From Nocardia sputorum (GTDB taxonomy: Bacteria > Actinomycetota > Actinomycetes > Mycobacteriales > Mycobacteriaceae), in assembly GCF_027924405.1 (NCBI RefSeq), contig NZ_AP026978.1, positions 6,262,001 to 6,326,000 on the forward strand: 64,000 nt of DNA, read 5' to 3'. Made by a program: the position numbers and the translations under genes. Below, piece after piece: positions 8,962-17,864 of the stretch. Below the pieces are notes generated by a model. It searched no databases. It was not told the origin of the DNA and was given only the letters and a program-made list of their open reading frames with translations. Every line of letters starts with the position of its first letter. Position 1 is the stretch's first letter.

Positions 8962-10307
8962 CGCACGCTCACCTCGCTTCCGCGGAACGCGGGCGCGCCG
9001 GCCCGGGTCACCCAGCCCGGCACCTGATCCGGGGCGACGCCGTTGGCCGCGCCGTAGATCGCGCCGAGCGACTGCTGCTCCATGGGGGAACCGGCGATCG
9101 TCGGCATCTTGCTCGCCGGGTGGACGCCGAACTGCGGCGGCTCCAGGTGGCCGGTCTCCTGGTCACCGGGGTTGCGGCTGGGCACGGCGTAGGAGCCGTC
9201 GTTGTTCGGGCCGCCGGTGTACTGGCCGGGGTCGACGCCCAGCGGCATCTCGGGGATGCACCACGGCCCCCGGGTGTCCAGCCAGCGCGGTTCGTCTTGG
9301 TTGGGCAGGTACTTGCCGCGGGTGTTGACCAGTTCGATGGTCACCCGCGAGCCGGGCAGATCGGTGCCCTTGCCGAAGATCCGGTCGATGCGCGGCTTCA
9401 GCTGCGCGAAGTTCGCCAGCGCGCAGGCGTAGTTCGGCGAGTAGTAGGCCAGCTGCTCCAGCGCGGGCCGGGAGTCGGCGGCCACGTCGACGATGTTGTC
9501 GCGGTTGGCGATCAGGAAATCGGTGGTGCTGGCCGAGGCCGGCGTGAGCGTCGCGTAGAGGGCGTCGATGTCGGTGCGCCGCTGCACGATCGTGGCGTTG
9601 GTCGTGCGCAGGTTGTCCAGAGCCTGGATCAGCTGCGGCGCCGCGTCGGAGTAGGTGGCCGCCACCTCGGCGAAGCTGCGCAGGTCGGCCTGCAGGTCCG
9701 GAAGCACGACGTTGACCTGGCGGAAGGCGTCGTCCAGCCTGTCCACGGTCTCGCCGAGCGCGAAGCCCTGACCGGCCAGCGCCTGCGACAGCGCGCCCAG
9801 CGTGGCCGCGAGATCCTGCGGCGGGATGGCCTGCAGCAACGGCAGCAGGTCGTCGAGAAGTTTGCTCAACTCGATGGCGTTGCCGCTGACGTCCTGGTGC
9901 AGCGTCAGGCCGTCGGTGAGGTGCTGCGGGCTCGGGTTCTCCGGGATCACCAGATCCACGTAGCGCTCGCCGAACAACGTCTTGGGCAGCAGGCGCGCGG
10001 TCGCGTTGGCCGGGATCTGCTGCGCCTTGTCCGGATTGATGGCCAGGTCCAAGGTCACCTCGCCGCCCTCGGACCTGCTCGAGCGCACCTCGCCGACGGT
10101 GATGCCGCGCACCTTCACGTCCGCGTTGCGGGTCAGCGCGTTGCCCACGCTGTCGGTGATCAGATCGACGTGCACAGTCTTCACGAACTGCTTGTTGTAG
10201 ATCGCGATGGTGGTCCAGAGGAACAGTGCGACCACGACGAAGAAAGCGATGCCGAGCACTCGGGTTCGCAGCTTCGCGGTCGAGCGCCAGGCCTGCGTGC
10301 GGCTCAT
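8958..10307 (-). CDS. mceA: MCE family protein MceA
   Basis: 449 residues from ATG 10307 (MSRTQAWRST), which overlaps the yrbEB stop by 4 nt. Membrane helix at about 16-37, MCE domain about 44-122 (DVKVRGITVGEVRSS, GERYVDLVIP), a long helical section, and a C-terminal region with the NYACALANF and GPWCIPEMPLG Cys motifs typical of MceA. It is the first MCE subunit of the importer. The frame is open much further upstream, but that part is only the complement-frame shadow of yrbEB. Confidence 0.95.
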   Translation of the reverse strand: MSRTQAWRSTAKLRTRVLGIAFFVVVALFLWTTIAIYNKQFVKTVHVDLITDSVGNALTRNADVKVRGITVGEVRSSRSEGGEVTLDLAINPDKAQQIPANATARLLPKTLFGERYVDLVIPENPSPQHLTDGLTLHQDVSGNAIELSKLLDDLLPLLQAIPPQDLAATLGALSQALAGQGFALGETVDRLDDAFRQVNVVLPDLQADLRSFAEVAATYSDAAPQLIQALDNLRTTNATIVQRRTDIDALYATLTPASASTTDFLIANRDNIVDVAADSRPALEQLAYYSPNYACALANFAQLKPRIDRIFGKGTDLPGSRVTIELVNTRGKYLPNQDEPRWLDTRGPWCIPEMPLGVDPGQYTGGPNNDGSYAVPSRNPGDQETGHLEPPQFGVHPASKMPTIAGSPMEQQSLGAIYGAANGVAPDQVPGWVTRAGAPAFRGSEVSVR

Positions 10308-11167
10308 CCGGCCACCCGCACCGTGGTGGTGGTGCCCCAGATCGCGAGGCTGAGGAAGAAGTCGAGCACATTCACCAGGACGATCGCGGCGCGGACCGCG
10401 CGGCCGACCGCGACGCCGACGCCGGCGGGTCCGCCGGTGGCGTGGAACCCGTAGTAGCAGTGCACCATGATGATCACGAACGCGAAGACCAGCACCTTGA
10501 GGAACGAATAGAGCACGTCCTCCGGTGGCAGGAACAAACTGAAGTAGTGGTCGTAGGAACCGCTGGATTGGCCGTTGAACCAGATGCTGATCGACCGCGA
10601 CGCCAGGAACGTGCCGAGCAGCCCGACGATGTAGAGCGGGATCACCGCGAGGAACCCGGCGATCACCCGGCTGGTCACCAGGAACGGCACGCCGGGCACC
10701 GCCATCACCTCGAGCGCGTCGATCTCCTCGGAGATCCGCATGGCGCCCAGCTGCGCGGTGAAACCGCAGCCGACGGTGGCGGAGAGGGCGAGCGCGGCGA
10801 CCAGCGGAGCGATCTCGCGGGTGTTGATGTAGGCGGTGAGGAAGCCGGTGAGCACCGAGCTGCCGAGCGCGTCGAGGGCCTTGAAGCCCTGCAGACCGAC
10901 GACGACGCCGACGGAGCCGGACATGAACACGATGACGCCGATGGTGCCGCCGATCACCGCCAGCGCGCCGGAGCCGAAGGTGACCTCGGCGAGCAACCGC
11001 ATGACTTCCTTGCGGTAATGCACCGCGGTCCGCGGGATCCACGCGATGGCCCGCGTGTAGAACGACATCTGCTCGCCCGCGCGATCGATGACGTTGAGCG
11101 GCATACGAGCGACTTCACCCACCCGGCGCATGGACTTGGCGACCGGGGTCCGGTACGACGTGGCCAT
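10304..11167 (-). CDS. yrbEB: MlaE/YrbE-type permease B of the Mce transporter
   Basis: 287-residue integral membrane permease of the MlaE family. After an amphipathic N-terminal helix come about five membrane helices. The conserved cytoplasmic stretch MRISEEIDALEVMAVPG is the EQ-loop-like segment that contacts the ATPase. It pairs with YrbEA and MceG to form the ABC core under the MceA-F tube. Its stop overlaps the mceA start, and it begins 3 nt after yrbEA ends. Confidence 0.95.
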   Translation of the reverse strand: MATSYRTPVAKSMRRVGEVARMPLNVIDRAGEQMSFYTRAIAWIPRTAVHYRKEVMRLLAEVTFGSGALAVIGGTIGVIVFMSGSVGVVVGLQGFKALDALGSSVLTGFLTAYINTREIAPLVAALALSATVGCGFTAQLGAMRISEEIDALEVMAVPGVPFLVTSRVIAGFLAVIPLYIVGLLGTFLASRSISIWFNGQSSGSYDHYFSLFLPPEDVLYSFLKVLVFAFVIIMVHCYYGFHATGGPAGVGVAVGRAVRAAIVLVNVLDFFLSLAIWGTTTTVRVAG

Positions 11168-11170
11168 CCG

Positions 11171-11965
11171 TCAGGCACCCTTGGCCGGGACGACCTGTAG
11201 GTACACCAGGGTCAGGATGAGGTTCACGAAGAACAGCACCATGAACGTGATCACCACGGATTGGTTCACCGCGTCACCGACTCCTTTCGGGCCCCCCTTG
11301 GGATGCAGCCCCTTGTACGCGGCGATGACGCCGGCGAGCAGGCCGAACACCGCCGCCTTGATCTCACCGATCCACAGGTCCGGCAGCTGGGCGAGGGCGG
11401 AGAACGACGCCAGGTAGGCGCCGGGCGTGCCGCCTTGCAGCAACACGTTGAAGAAGTACCCACCGGCGATGCCGACCACCGAGACCAGGCCGTTGAGCAG
11501 CAGCGCGACCAGCATCATGCCGAGTACGCGCGGCACCACCAGCTTTCGCACCGGATCGATGCCGAGCACTTCCATCGCGTCGATCTCCTCGCGGATGGTG
11601 CGCGAGCCGAGATCGGCGGCCACTGCCGAACCGGCCGCGCCCGCGATGATCAGGGCGGTCACGACGGGGGCGGCCTGCTGGACGGTTGCCAGCACACTGG
11701 TCGCGCCCGTGAAGGACTCCGCGCCCAGCTGCTTGATCAACGAGCCGGTCTGCAATGCCACGACCGCGCCGAACGGAATCGCGACCAGCGCGCTGGGCAG
11801 GATCGAGACACTCGCGATGAACCACGACTGCTCGATGAACTCCCGCCACTCGAACGGACGACGGAATGTCTTCCGCATAACGTCGATGAGCAGCGCAAAT
11901 ATATTGCCGGCCTGGGCAAACCCCGACTCCAGGGGAGTTCGCAATCGCGCCAGGGTCGAATTCAC
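11171..11965 (-). CDS. yrbEA: MlaE/YrbE-type permease A of the Mce transporter
   Basis: 264 residues, MlaE permease family, partner of YrbEB. About five membrane helices; the ATPase-contact segment reads TIREEIDAMEVLGIDPV, parallel to that of YrbEB. The start at 11965 (MNSTLARLRT) leaves an 11-nt gap to mceG; an internal Met (MRKTFRRPFE) is a possible later start. First permease of the operon, directly after its ATPase gene. Confidence 0.94.
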   Translation of the reverse strand: MNSTLARLRTPLESGFAQAGNIFALLIDVMRKTFRRPFEWREFIEQSWFIASVSILPSALVAIPFGAVVALQTGSLIKQLGAESFTGATSVLATVQQAAPVVTALIIAGAAGSAVAADLGSRTIREEIDAMEVLGIDPVRKLVVPRVLGMMLVALLLNGLVSVVGIAGGYFFNVLLQGGTPGAYLASFSALAQLPDLWIGEIKAAVFGLLAGVIAAYKGLHPKGGPKGVGDAVNQSVVITFMVLFFVNLILTLVYLQVVPAKGA

Positions 11966-11976
11966 GATCGCAGATG

Positions 11977-13053
11977 TTACCCGTTAGTTGCGTTGTGCCG
12001 CACGGTGGTGTCGTACGCGCCGCCTTGATAATTAGCCAGGTCGCCGCTGTTGTATGCCATCACCTGCGTGTCGTCGTTTTCGGCAAGTGATTCGCGGATC
12101 GCGACCTGCGCGGCGTGCGGCAGCGTGTGCATGATCTCGCGGACGCGTTCCTTACGCCGCAGGACCGCCTGGCGCACCGGCATACCCGGGGTCGCGCGCA
12201 TCTGCGGGATGATGCCTTCGACCTCCTCCGCGCCGCCGTGGTGGTGCCCGGCGTCCACCAACGCCTGCTCGCGCGCCATCTGCGCCTCGTCCTTCTCCTC
12301 GGACATGCCGATCGGGCCGATCATGCGGCCGTTGAGGAACTGCTTGACCACCGGCTCCTCGGAGGTGAGCAGCACCTCGCGCGGGCCGAACATGACCAGC
12401 TGGCGGCGGAACAGCATGCCGATGTTGTCCGGCACCGTGCGCGCGAGGTTGATGTTGTGCGTGACGATCAGGATCGTGGCGTCGATCTGCGCGTTGATGT
12501 CGATCAGCAGCTGCGACAGGTACGAGGTGCGCACCGGGTCCAGGCCGGAGTCGGGCTCGTCGACGAGGATGATCTGCGGATCCAGCACCAGGGCGCGGGC
12601 CAGCCCGGCGCGCTTGCGCATACCACCGGAGATCTCGCCGGGCAGCTTGCCCTCGGCCCCGAGCAGACCGGTGAGCTCCAGCTTCTCCATGACGATCTTC
12701 TTGATCTCGGCTTCGCTCTTCTTGGTGTGCTCGCGCAACGGGAAGGCCACGTTGTCGAACAGGTTCATCGAGCCGAACAGCGCGCCGTCCTGGAACAGCA
12801 CGCCGAAGAGCTTGCGGATCTCGTAGAGCTCCTTGTTGGAGCAGGTGGTGATATCGGTGCCGTCGATGAAGATGGAGCCGCGTTCGGGGCGCAGCAGGCC
12901 GATCAGCGACTTCAGGAACACCGACTTACCGGTACCCGACGGGCCCAGCAGCGCACTGACCTCGCCCGAGGGCAACGTCAGAGACACATCCTGCCAAATT
13001 CGCTGGGAACCGAAAGACTTGGTTACACTCTCGGTCCTGACCTCGACGCCCAC
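11977..13053 (-). CDS. mceG: ABC transporter ATPase of Mce systems (MceG/Mkl)
   Basis: 358-residue ATPase powering Mce lipid import. Walker A GPSGTGKS (37-44), Q-loop FQDG, signature ISGGMRKRAGLARA (about 141-154), Walker B ILVDEPDSGLD (about 162-172), switch His in VTHN, then a C-terminal extension of about 100 residues characteristic of MceG. The start is the GTG at 13053, because GGAGG lies 5 nt upstream; a longer frame to 13122 has no such site. In M. tuberculosis the homologue (mkl) also lies between rplL and rpoB but is not next to a mce operon; here it is the first gene of one. A TACAGT hexamer (13137-13142) could be its -10. Confidence 0.95.
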   Translation of the reverse strand: MGVEVRTESVTKSFGSQRIWQDVSLTLPSGEVSALLGPSGTGKSVFLKSLIGLLRPERGSIFIDGTDITTCSNKELYEIRKLFGVLFQDGALFGSMNLFDNVAFPLREHTKKSEAEIKKIVMEKLELTGLLGAEGKLPGEISGGMRKRAGLARALVLDPQIILVDEPDSGLDPVRTSYLSQLLIDINAQIDATILIVTHNINLARTVPDNIGMLFRRQLVMFGPREVLLTSEEPVVKQFLNGRMIGPIGMSEEKDEAQMAREQALVDAGHHHGGAEEVEGIIPQMRATPGMPVRQAVLRRKERVREIMHTLPHAAQVAIRESLAENDDTQVMAYNSGDLANYQGGAYDTTVRHNATNG

Positions 13054-13177
13054 GCCAACCTCCACAATTCTCAGCGAGCTGCCCACCGGCGAACCGCGCG
13101 CTCGGTCATCACGGTGCGTCACGTGTGGGTTCGGTCACTGTAACTCATGAGCGAGACGGGGCACACCCCTACCTGAC

Positions 13178-13194
13178 TGCGGAGTAACTCCGCA
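13178..13194. promoter_or_regulatory. 17-bp palindrome upstream of the mce operon
   Basis: TGCGGAG-TAA-CTCCGCA is a perfect 7-bp inverted repeat, about 125 bp upstream of the mceG start and 36 bp upstream of a TACAGT candidate -10. It could be the operator of a dimeric repressor or activator of the mce operon. It does not match the KstR motif I know for cholesterol mce4 loci. No regulator gene is adjacent. Confidence 0.4.
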
Positions 13195-13237
13195 ATCCTT
13201 TTGGTATCAGCAATAGCGGCGAGATAGCCGGAAAACG

Positions 13238-13273
13238 CGAACGGGCGGCCCCACGAAGGGGACCGCCCGTTCG
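13238..13273 (-). terminator. Rho-independent terminator after rplL
   Basis: Arms of 15 and 16 nt (CGAACGGGCGG plus CCCC pairing with GGGG and CCGCCCGTTCG, one bulged A) enclose a 5-nt loop. On the minus strand a short T run (GTTTT) follows. It lies 18 bp after the rplL stop and separates rplJL from the mce operon. Confidence 0.85.
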
Positions 13274-13290
13274 GCGTGTTCGGTCGTGAA

Positions 13291-13671
13291 TTACTTGACC
13301 GAGACCTTGGCGCCGGCCTCTTCCAGCTTCGCCTTGGCGGCCTCGGCGGCATCCTTGGCGACCTTCTCCAGGATCGGCTTCGGAGCGCTCTCGACGAGGT
13401 CCTTGGCCTCCTTCAGGCCCAGGCCGGAGACGATCTCGCGGACCACCTTGATGACCTGGATCTTCTTGTCGCCGGCACCCTCGAGGATGACGTCGAACTC
13501 GTCCTGCTCCTCGGCGGCCTCGGCCGGAGCGGCGGCACCGCCGACGGCGGCGACGGCGACCGGAGCGGCCGCGGTGACCTCGAACTTCTCCTCGAACTTC
13601 TTCACGAAGTCCGACAGCTCGAGCAGGGTCATGTTGCCGAAGGTCTCGAGCAGTTCGTCAACGTTGGCCAT
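13291..13671 (-). CDS. rplL: 50S ribosomal protein L7/L12 (bL12)
   Basis: 126 residues: N-terminal dimerisation domain ([18 protein letters not shown]), Ala/Pro-rich flexible hinge (about 35-55), and C-terminal factor-binding domain ([20 protein letters not shown]). It forms the ribosomal stalk on L10 and recruits elongation factors. It lies 55 bp after rplJ, sharing its promoter and leader control. An AAGGA site lies ahead of the ATG. Confidence 0.98.
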   Translation of the reverse strand: MANVDELLETFGNMTLLELSDFVKKFEEKFEVTAAAPVAVAAVGGAAAPAEAAEEQDEFDVILEGAGDKKIQVIKVVREIVSGLGLKEAKDLVESAPKPILEKVAKDAAEAAKAKLEEAGAKVSVK

Positions 13672-13726
13672 TGTTGTTTTCCTTTCGGTAGTTGCTGTCT
13701 ATGCGGGCGAGTCGTGCCGCACGGAA

Positions 13727-14266
13727 TTACTCGGCGGCCGTTGCGCCTTCTTCGGCCTGCTTCTTCTCCTGCAGCGCGGCGGCCAGGCGGGCCACCTGCG
13801 AGGCGGGAGCGTTGAACAGACCGGCGGCCTTGGTGAGGTTGCCCTTGAGCGCGCCCGCCAGCTTGGCCAGCAGCACCTCGCGGGTCTCCAGGTCGGCGAT
13901 CCGCTCGACCTCGGACACGGACAGCGGAGCGCCGTCCATGTAGCCGCCCTTGATGATGAGCGCCTTGTTGTCCTTCGCGAAGGTCTTCAGGGCCTTGGCC
14001 GCGTTGACCGGCTCACCCGTGATGAAGGTGATCGCGGTCGGCCCGACGAACAGGTCGTCGAGGCCTTCCACGCCCGCCTCAGCGGCGGCACGCTTGACCA
14101 GGGTGTTCTTGGCGACGGAGTACGTGGCGTCGGCGCCGAGCGCGCGCCGCAGCTCGGTGAGCTTGCCGACCGACAGGCCACGGTATTCCGTGACGACGGT
14201 GGCCGTCGAGCTCTTGAACTGCTCCGCGATCTCCTCGACCGCGGTGACCTTCTCGGGTTTTGCCAT
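13727..14266 (-). CDS. rplJ: 50S ribosomal protein L10 (uL10)
   Basis: 179 residues from ATG 14266 ([17 protein letters not shown]), with AGAGGAGG ahead of it; the in-frame extension to 14335 has no such site. The rRNA-binding N-domain contains the conserved [14 protein letters not shown] and NTLVKRA; the C-terminal helix, which binds L12 dimers, ends Ala/Glu-rich. Base of the ribosomal stalk. Preceded by a long structured leader, consistent with autogenous control of rplJL. Confidence 0.98.
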   Translation of the reverse strand: MAKPEKVTAVEEIAEQFKSSTATVVTEYRGLSVGKLTELRRALGADATYSVAKNTLVKRAAAEAGVEGLDDLFVGPTAITFITGEPVNAAKALKTFAKDNKALIIKGGYMDGAPLSVSEVERIADLETREVLLAKLAGALKGNLTKAAGLFNAPASQVARLAAALQEKKQAEEGATAAE

Positions 14267-14530
14267 ACTTCGCCTCCTCTCTGATTGGTCGGTTCGTGTA
14301 CGCGAACTACCGATCAGGGGCCGGCGACAAAACAAACGCCCCGAACGCAGAGCGTTCCGGGGCGCAACAGAAAATCGATCCGGAGCATGCCCGGATCAAT
14401 TCCCAGCCTCGGCTCTCCCTGCGTGGGCCGCCGGCAATGTCGCCGGACCTTCGACCGAACCCATACGGGATCGGCGACCAACGGTCTTCGGTAGAACGGA
14501 TTGGGTAGCGATCGAACTCGTCGATAACTG
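14267..14530 (-). ncRNA. Probable L10 (rplJ) autoregulatory leader
   Basis: A promoter (TTGGCA, 18 bp, TACATT at 14537-14566) predicts a leader of about 260 nt before rplJ. The stretch has several hairpins, including a terminator-like one at 14337-14364. Position and size fit the L10 leader, to which the L10-L12 complex binds to repress its own mRNA. I cannot fold or search it here, so the family assignment is inference from location. Confidence 0.6.
14337..14364 (-). terminator. Attenuator-like hairpin inside the rplJ leader
   Basis: A 12/13-nt near-perfect stem (CGCCCC-GAACGC against GCGTTC-C-GGGGCG) with a 3-nt loop, followed on the minus strand by TTTGTTTTGT. It ends about 70 nt before the rplJ ATG, so it would cut transcription inside the leader unless prevented. 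This suggests transcription attenuation besides translational repression. Confidence 0.7.
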
Positions 14531-14536
14531 ACCTCC

Positions 14537-14566
14537 AATGTACCCGGAGGGATTCCCATCTGCCAA
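14537..14566 (-). promoter_or_regulatory. Likely rplJL promoter
   Basis: TTGGCA (14561-14566), 18-bp spacer, TACATT (14537-14542) on the minus strand. The start of transcription would be near 14530. It is divergent from the MFS exporter gene. Confidence 0.6.
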
Positions 14567-14707
14567 AACGGCCCCCGCGCGGAGCGTGATTGCCACTTCG
14601 CCACACTCTGACAATCGTGTCTGGCATCACATTTTCTCTTGACTGTGGCGGACATCGCCCAAGAATCTGTTACTTCGAGTGACATTTACCGCCTAGGCTT
14701 CGGGGCT

Positions 14708-16330
14708 ATGGCAACCTCCATAGTCGATCCACCGATGCTGCTGGAACGACGTACCGCGCGCTTCGTCGCTCTGGCCGTGATCTGCCTGGCGGAACTGCTG
14801 GTCGTCCTGGACAACACCATCGTCAACGTGGCGCTGCCCTCCCTGGGAGTCGAACTCGGCACCGGCATCAGCGGCCTGCAATGGGTCGTCGACGCGTACA
14901 CGCTGAGCTTCGCCGGGCTCTTGCTGGCCTTCGGCAACCTCGGCGATCGCTATGGCCGCCGCCGCGTCATGATGATCGGCCTGATCGGCGTGGCCGTCAT
15001 GTCGATCGGCGGCGCGCTATCGGACTCCATGGGAGCGGTCATCGCGGCACGCGCCGCCATGGGCGTCTTCGCCGCCGCCGTCTTCCCCGCGACGCTCGCC
15101 CTGATCATCAACATCTTCACCGACCGCAGGGAGCGCGCGCTCGCCATCGCCGCGTGGACGGCCATGGCGGGCTTCGCGATCGCCATCGGCCCGATCTCGG
15201 GCGGATGGCTGCTCGAGCACTTCAGCTGGCACGCGGTGTTCTGGATCAACGTGCCCGCGGCGCTAATCGCCTTCGCAGCCACCCTGATCTGGGTACCCGA
15301 ATCGCGATCGGATCGGGTGGGACGGCTCGACGTGCTCGGCATCGCGCTGTCCATCGCGGGCATCACGCTGGTGGTCTGGTCGATTATCGAAGCGCCGCGC
15401 CATGGCTGGCTGTCGGCGACCACACTCGGCGTCGGGGCGTTCGGCGTCGTGCTGATCGCCGCATTCGTCGCGTGGGAATTACGCACCGCCGCCCCCATTC
15501 TCGATATGCGGCTGTTCCGCGACCGCCGTTTCTCGATGCCCGCCTTGGCCATCGCGGTCTGCTATTTCTCGATGTTCGGATTCCTCTTCCTGATCACCCA
15601 GTACTTTCAGGGCGTCCGGGAGTACACGCCGCTCGAATTCGGCATCGTCTCTTTACCTTTCGCGTTTTCGGTGGCGATCGGCGCGCCGATCGCCACGCTG
15701 CTCGCCCAGCGCCTCAGCGCCACGTCCATCATCGTGTTCGGTCTGCTGCTGACCGGTCTCGGCCTGTATCTCGGTGGGCAGGTGACCGTGGACAGCGCCT
15801 ATGTGACCGATGTGCTGCCGTCCATGGTCTCGATGGCGCTCGGCTTGGCCATCGTGCAGGGCCCGGCCACCGAATCCATCATGGGCTCGCTTCCGCTGAA
15901 CGAGGCGGGCGCCGGGTCGGCGGTCAACGACACCACCCGCGAGATCGGCGGCACGCTCGGCGTCGCCGTGCTCGGCTCGATCGTGGCCTCGTACTACAGC
16001 ACCCGGATCGGGCCGCGTATCGATGCCGTACCGGCCGGGCTGATGAACGACACCGAGAAGGGCCTGGTGAAAGCCAGCCTGCTGAGCGTCATCGAAATGC
16101 GCAAACGACCGCTGGCCCCGTTCTTCGAGACCCAGCGGGAGAACCTGATCATCGCCATGAAGACGGCGATGCTCCAGGGTTCGCATGCCGCGTCGCTGGT
16201 GGCCGCGAGCGCGGTCGTCGGGTGCGCGGTCCTGGTAGCGATCTTCCTGCCCTGGGGCGTCCCGGACCGCGATTCCGTCCTGCTCGGATGGCGCAAATCC
16301 GCTGAGCCGCAGGAAGATCCGGCGCCATAG
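14708..16330 (+). CDS. MFS drug:H+ antiporter, DHA2 (14-helix) family
   Basis: 540-residue inner-membrane exporter. Motif D1 LDNTIVNVALP (34-44), WVVDAYTL in helix 2, motif A GNLGDRYGRRR (76-86) and the antiporter motif C GPISGGWL are all visible, and length and hydrophobicity fit 14 helices as in QacA/EmrB-type pumps. Substrate unknown: toxic compounds or a secondary metabolite. The start is ATG 14708; TAGGCT lies 8 nt upstream with no Shine-Dalgarno, so a near-leaderless mRNA is likely. It stands alone, divergent from rplJ, and ends at a hairpin terminator shared with the facing gene. Confidence 0.9.
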   Translation: MATSIVDPPMLLERRTARFVALAVICLAELLVVLDNTIVNVALPSLGVELGTGISGLQWVVDAYTLSFAGLLLAFGNLGDRYGRRRVMMIGLIGVAVMSIGGALSDSMGAVIAARAAMGVFAAAVFPATLALIINIFTDRRERALAIAAWTAMAGFAIAIGPISGGWLLEHFSWHAVFWINVPAALIAFAATLIWVPESRSDRVGRLDVLGIALSIAGITLVVWSIIEAPRHGWLSATTLGVGAFGVVLIAAFVAWELRTAAPILDMRLFRDRRFSMPALAIAVCYFSMFGFLFLITQYFQGVREYTPLEFGIVSLPFAFSVAIGAPIATLLAQRLSATSIIVFGLLLTGLGLYLGGQVTVDSAYVTDVLPSMVSMALGLAIVQGPATESIMGSLPLNEAGAGSAVNDTTREIGGTLGVAVLGSIVASYYSTRIGPRIDAVPAGLMNDTEKGLVKASLLSVIEMRKRPLAPFFETQRENLIIAMKTAMLQGSHAASLVAASAVVGCAVLVAIFLPWGVPDRDSVLLGWRKSAEPQEDPAP

Positions 16331-16391
16331 CGCCGACTCGACACCGCCGCCGGCCCAGGATGCCGCGCCTGGGCTGGATACGGGCGGCGGG

Positions 16392-16428
16392 GCGCCGGTA
16401 CACGGATTGCCCGTCCGTGTACCGGCGC
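16392..16428. terminator. Bidirectional hairpin between convergent genes
   Basis: A perfect 15-bp stem (GCGCCGGTACACGGA and its complement) with a 7-nt loop, in the 107-bp gap between the MFS gene and the facing FMN reductase. No T run follows on either side, so it is a GC-rich terminator of the kind common in actinobacteria. Confidence 0.7.
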
Positions 16429-16437
16429 GTGGCGTTC

Positions 16438-16977
16438 TCAGGACGTTGCGCGCTGCGCATGCCGGACGAGTCGGCGCAGCACCTCGGACGCACCGGACCG
16501 GAATTCGGCGCCGGCGATCAGTCCGTCCGGTCCGACGTCCTCACGAAGCACCGGTAGGCGCACGCAGGCGTCGAGATCGATGTCGGCGCCTACGTACCCG
16601 AGCACGCTGCGCAGCGTCGCCGACGCGCCGTCGCCCCGGCCGAGCGGCGCGACCGTGAGCCACGCGACCGGCTTCTCGTAGAGGTCACCGGTGCCCACTG
16701 TCCAGTCGAGCAGGTTCTTCAGACTGCCTGGCAGCGTGCCCGCGTATTCCGGGGTGCAGAACAGGACCGCATCCGATCCCGAAAGCTGTTCCCGCAGCGC
16801 GAGAACCGGCGGATGCGCCGAGCCGTCGTCGTCCGGGTTGAAGGCGGGCAAGGCCGCGAGGCCGTCGTACCACCGGGTTCTGATCCCGTCCGGGGCAATC
16901 GCTGAGACCGTGCGCAATGCGGCGGAATTGGTGGACGCGGCGCGAGTGCTGCCGGATATCAACAGGACGACTGTCAC
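16438..16977 (-). CDS. NADPH-dependent FMN reductase family protein
   Basis: About 179 residues of the flavodoxin-like NAD(P)H:FMN/quinone/azo reductase family. The phosphate-binding loop near the N-terminus reads LLISGSTRAASTN, and the flavin-contact segment FCTPEYAGTLPGSLKNLLDW is the family hallmark. It probably reduces FMN, quinones or chromate-like acceptors with NADPH as a cytosolic dimer. The start is uncertain: GTG 16977 (MTVVLLISGS) keeps the first beta strand intact and is preferred; GTG 16992 adds five residues. It is a single gene between two terminators. Confidence 0.85.
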   Translation of the reverse strand: MTVVLLISGSTRAASTNSAALRTVSAIAPDGIRTRWYDGLAALPAFNPDDDGSAHPPVLALREQLSGSDAVLFCTPEYAGTLPGSLKNLLDWTVGTGDLYEKPVAWLTVAPLGRGDGASATLRSVLGYVGADIDLDACVRLPVLREDVGPDGLIAGAEFRSGASEVLRRLVRHAQRATS

Positions 16978-17019
16978 ATCGAACCCAACCACGTTGCCGG
17001 GCGAATTAGTCCGGAAACA

Positions 17020-17056
17020 GCAATGGCGGGAACGCGAAACGCGTTCCCGCCATTGC
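17020..17056 (-). terminator. Terminator after rplA
   Basis: A perfect 17-bp stem (GCAATGGCGGGAACGCG and its complement) with loop AAA, 20 bp after the rplA stop. A short GTTTCC follows on the minus strand. It closes the secE-nusG-rplK-rplA unit. Confidence 0.85.
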
Positions 17057-17075
17057 GGTGGTGCTCAGTCGCTGC

Positions 17076-17789
17076 TTACGCGTCCTCGTCGAGGAGGTTG
17101 CGGGTGCGGTTCGGGTCCACCGGGATGCCCGGTCCGGTGTTCGTCGAGACCGTCACCTTCTTGACGTAGCGGCCCTTGGCGGTCGACGGCTTGGCCCGCA
17201 GGATCTCGTCCAGCGCGGCGCCGTAGTTCTCCACCAGCTTGCTGTCGTCGAAAGACGCCTTGCCGATGACGAAGTGCAGGTTGGCCTGCTTGTCGACCCG
17301 GAAGTTGATCTTGCCGCCCTTGATGTCGTTGACGGCCTTGGTCACGTCGGTGGTGACCGTGCCCGTCTTCGGGTTCGGCATCAGGCCGCGCGGGCCGAGA
17401 ACACGCGCGATCCGGCCGACCTTGGCCATCTGGTCCGGGGTGGCGATCGCGGCGTCGAAGTCCAGCCAGCCGCCCTGGATCCGCTCGATCAGATCCTCGG
17501 CGCCGACGGCATCCGCGCCGGCGGCCTCGGCCTCGGCGGCCTTCTCGCCCGCGGCGAACACGATGACGCGGGCGGTCTTACCGGTGCCGTGCGGCAGGTT
17601 GACCGTGCCGCGGACCATCTGGTCTGCCTTGCGGGGATCCACACCCAGACGCACGGCGACCTCGACGGTCGCGTCGGTCTTGGTGGTGGCGGTCTCCTTC
17701 GCCAGGCGCGCGGCGGCCAGCGGGGAGTAGAGCTTGGTGCGATCGACCTTCTCGGCCGCGGCGAGGTACGCCTTGCTTCGTTTTGCCAT
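17076..17789 (-). CDS. rplA: 50S ribosomal protein L1 (uL1)
   Basis: 237 residues, full length. It carries the L1 signature regions [21 protein letters not shown] and [14 protein letters not shown], and the C-terminal [15 protein letters not shown]. It binds 23S rRNA at the mobile stalk near the E site and commonly represses the rplKA mRNA. It begins 75 bp after rplK. Confidence 0.98.
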   Translation of the reverse strand: MAKRSKAYLAAAEKVDRTKLYSPLAAARLAKETATTKTDATVEVAVRLGVDPRKADQMVRGTVNLPHGTGKTARVIVFAAGEKAAEAEAAGADAVGAEDLIERIQGGWLDFDAAIATPDQMAKVGRIARVLGPRGLMPNPKTGTVTTDVTKAVNDIKGGKINFRVDKQANLHFVIGKASFDDSKLVENYGAALDEILRAKPSTAKGRYVKKVTVSTNTGPGIPVDPNRTRNLLDEDA

Positions 17790-17864
17790 GATTCTCTGTC
17801 CTGTTCGATAGTTCAGACGTGGTTATCGGGCCTGGCCGGCCCTCCCACCAGGGAGCGATTCCGC

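Noticed and set aside
8958..11042. 694-codon frame covering mceA and yrbEB
   Set aside because: The N-terminal part is yrbEB out of frame; MceA starts at 10307.
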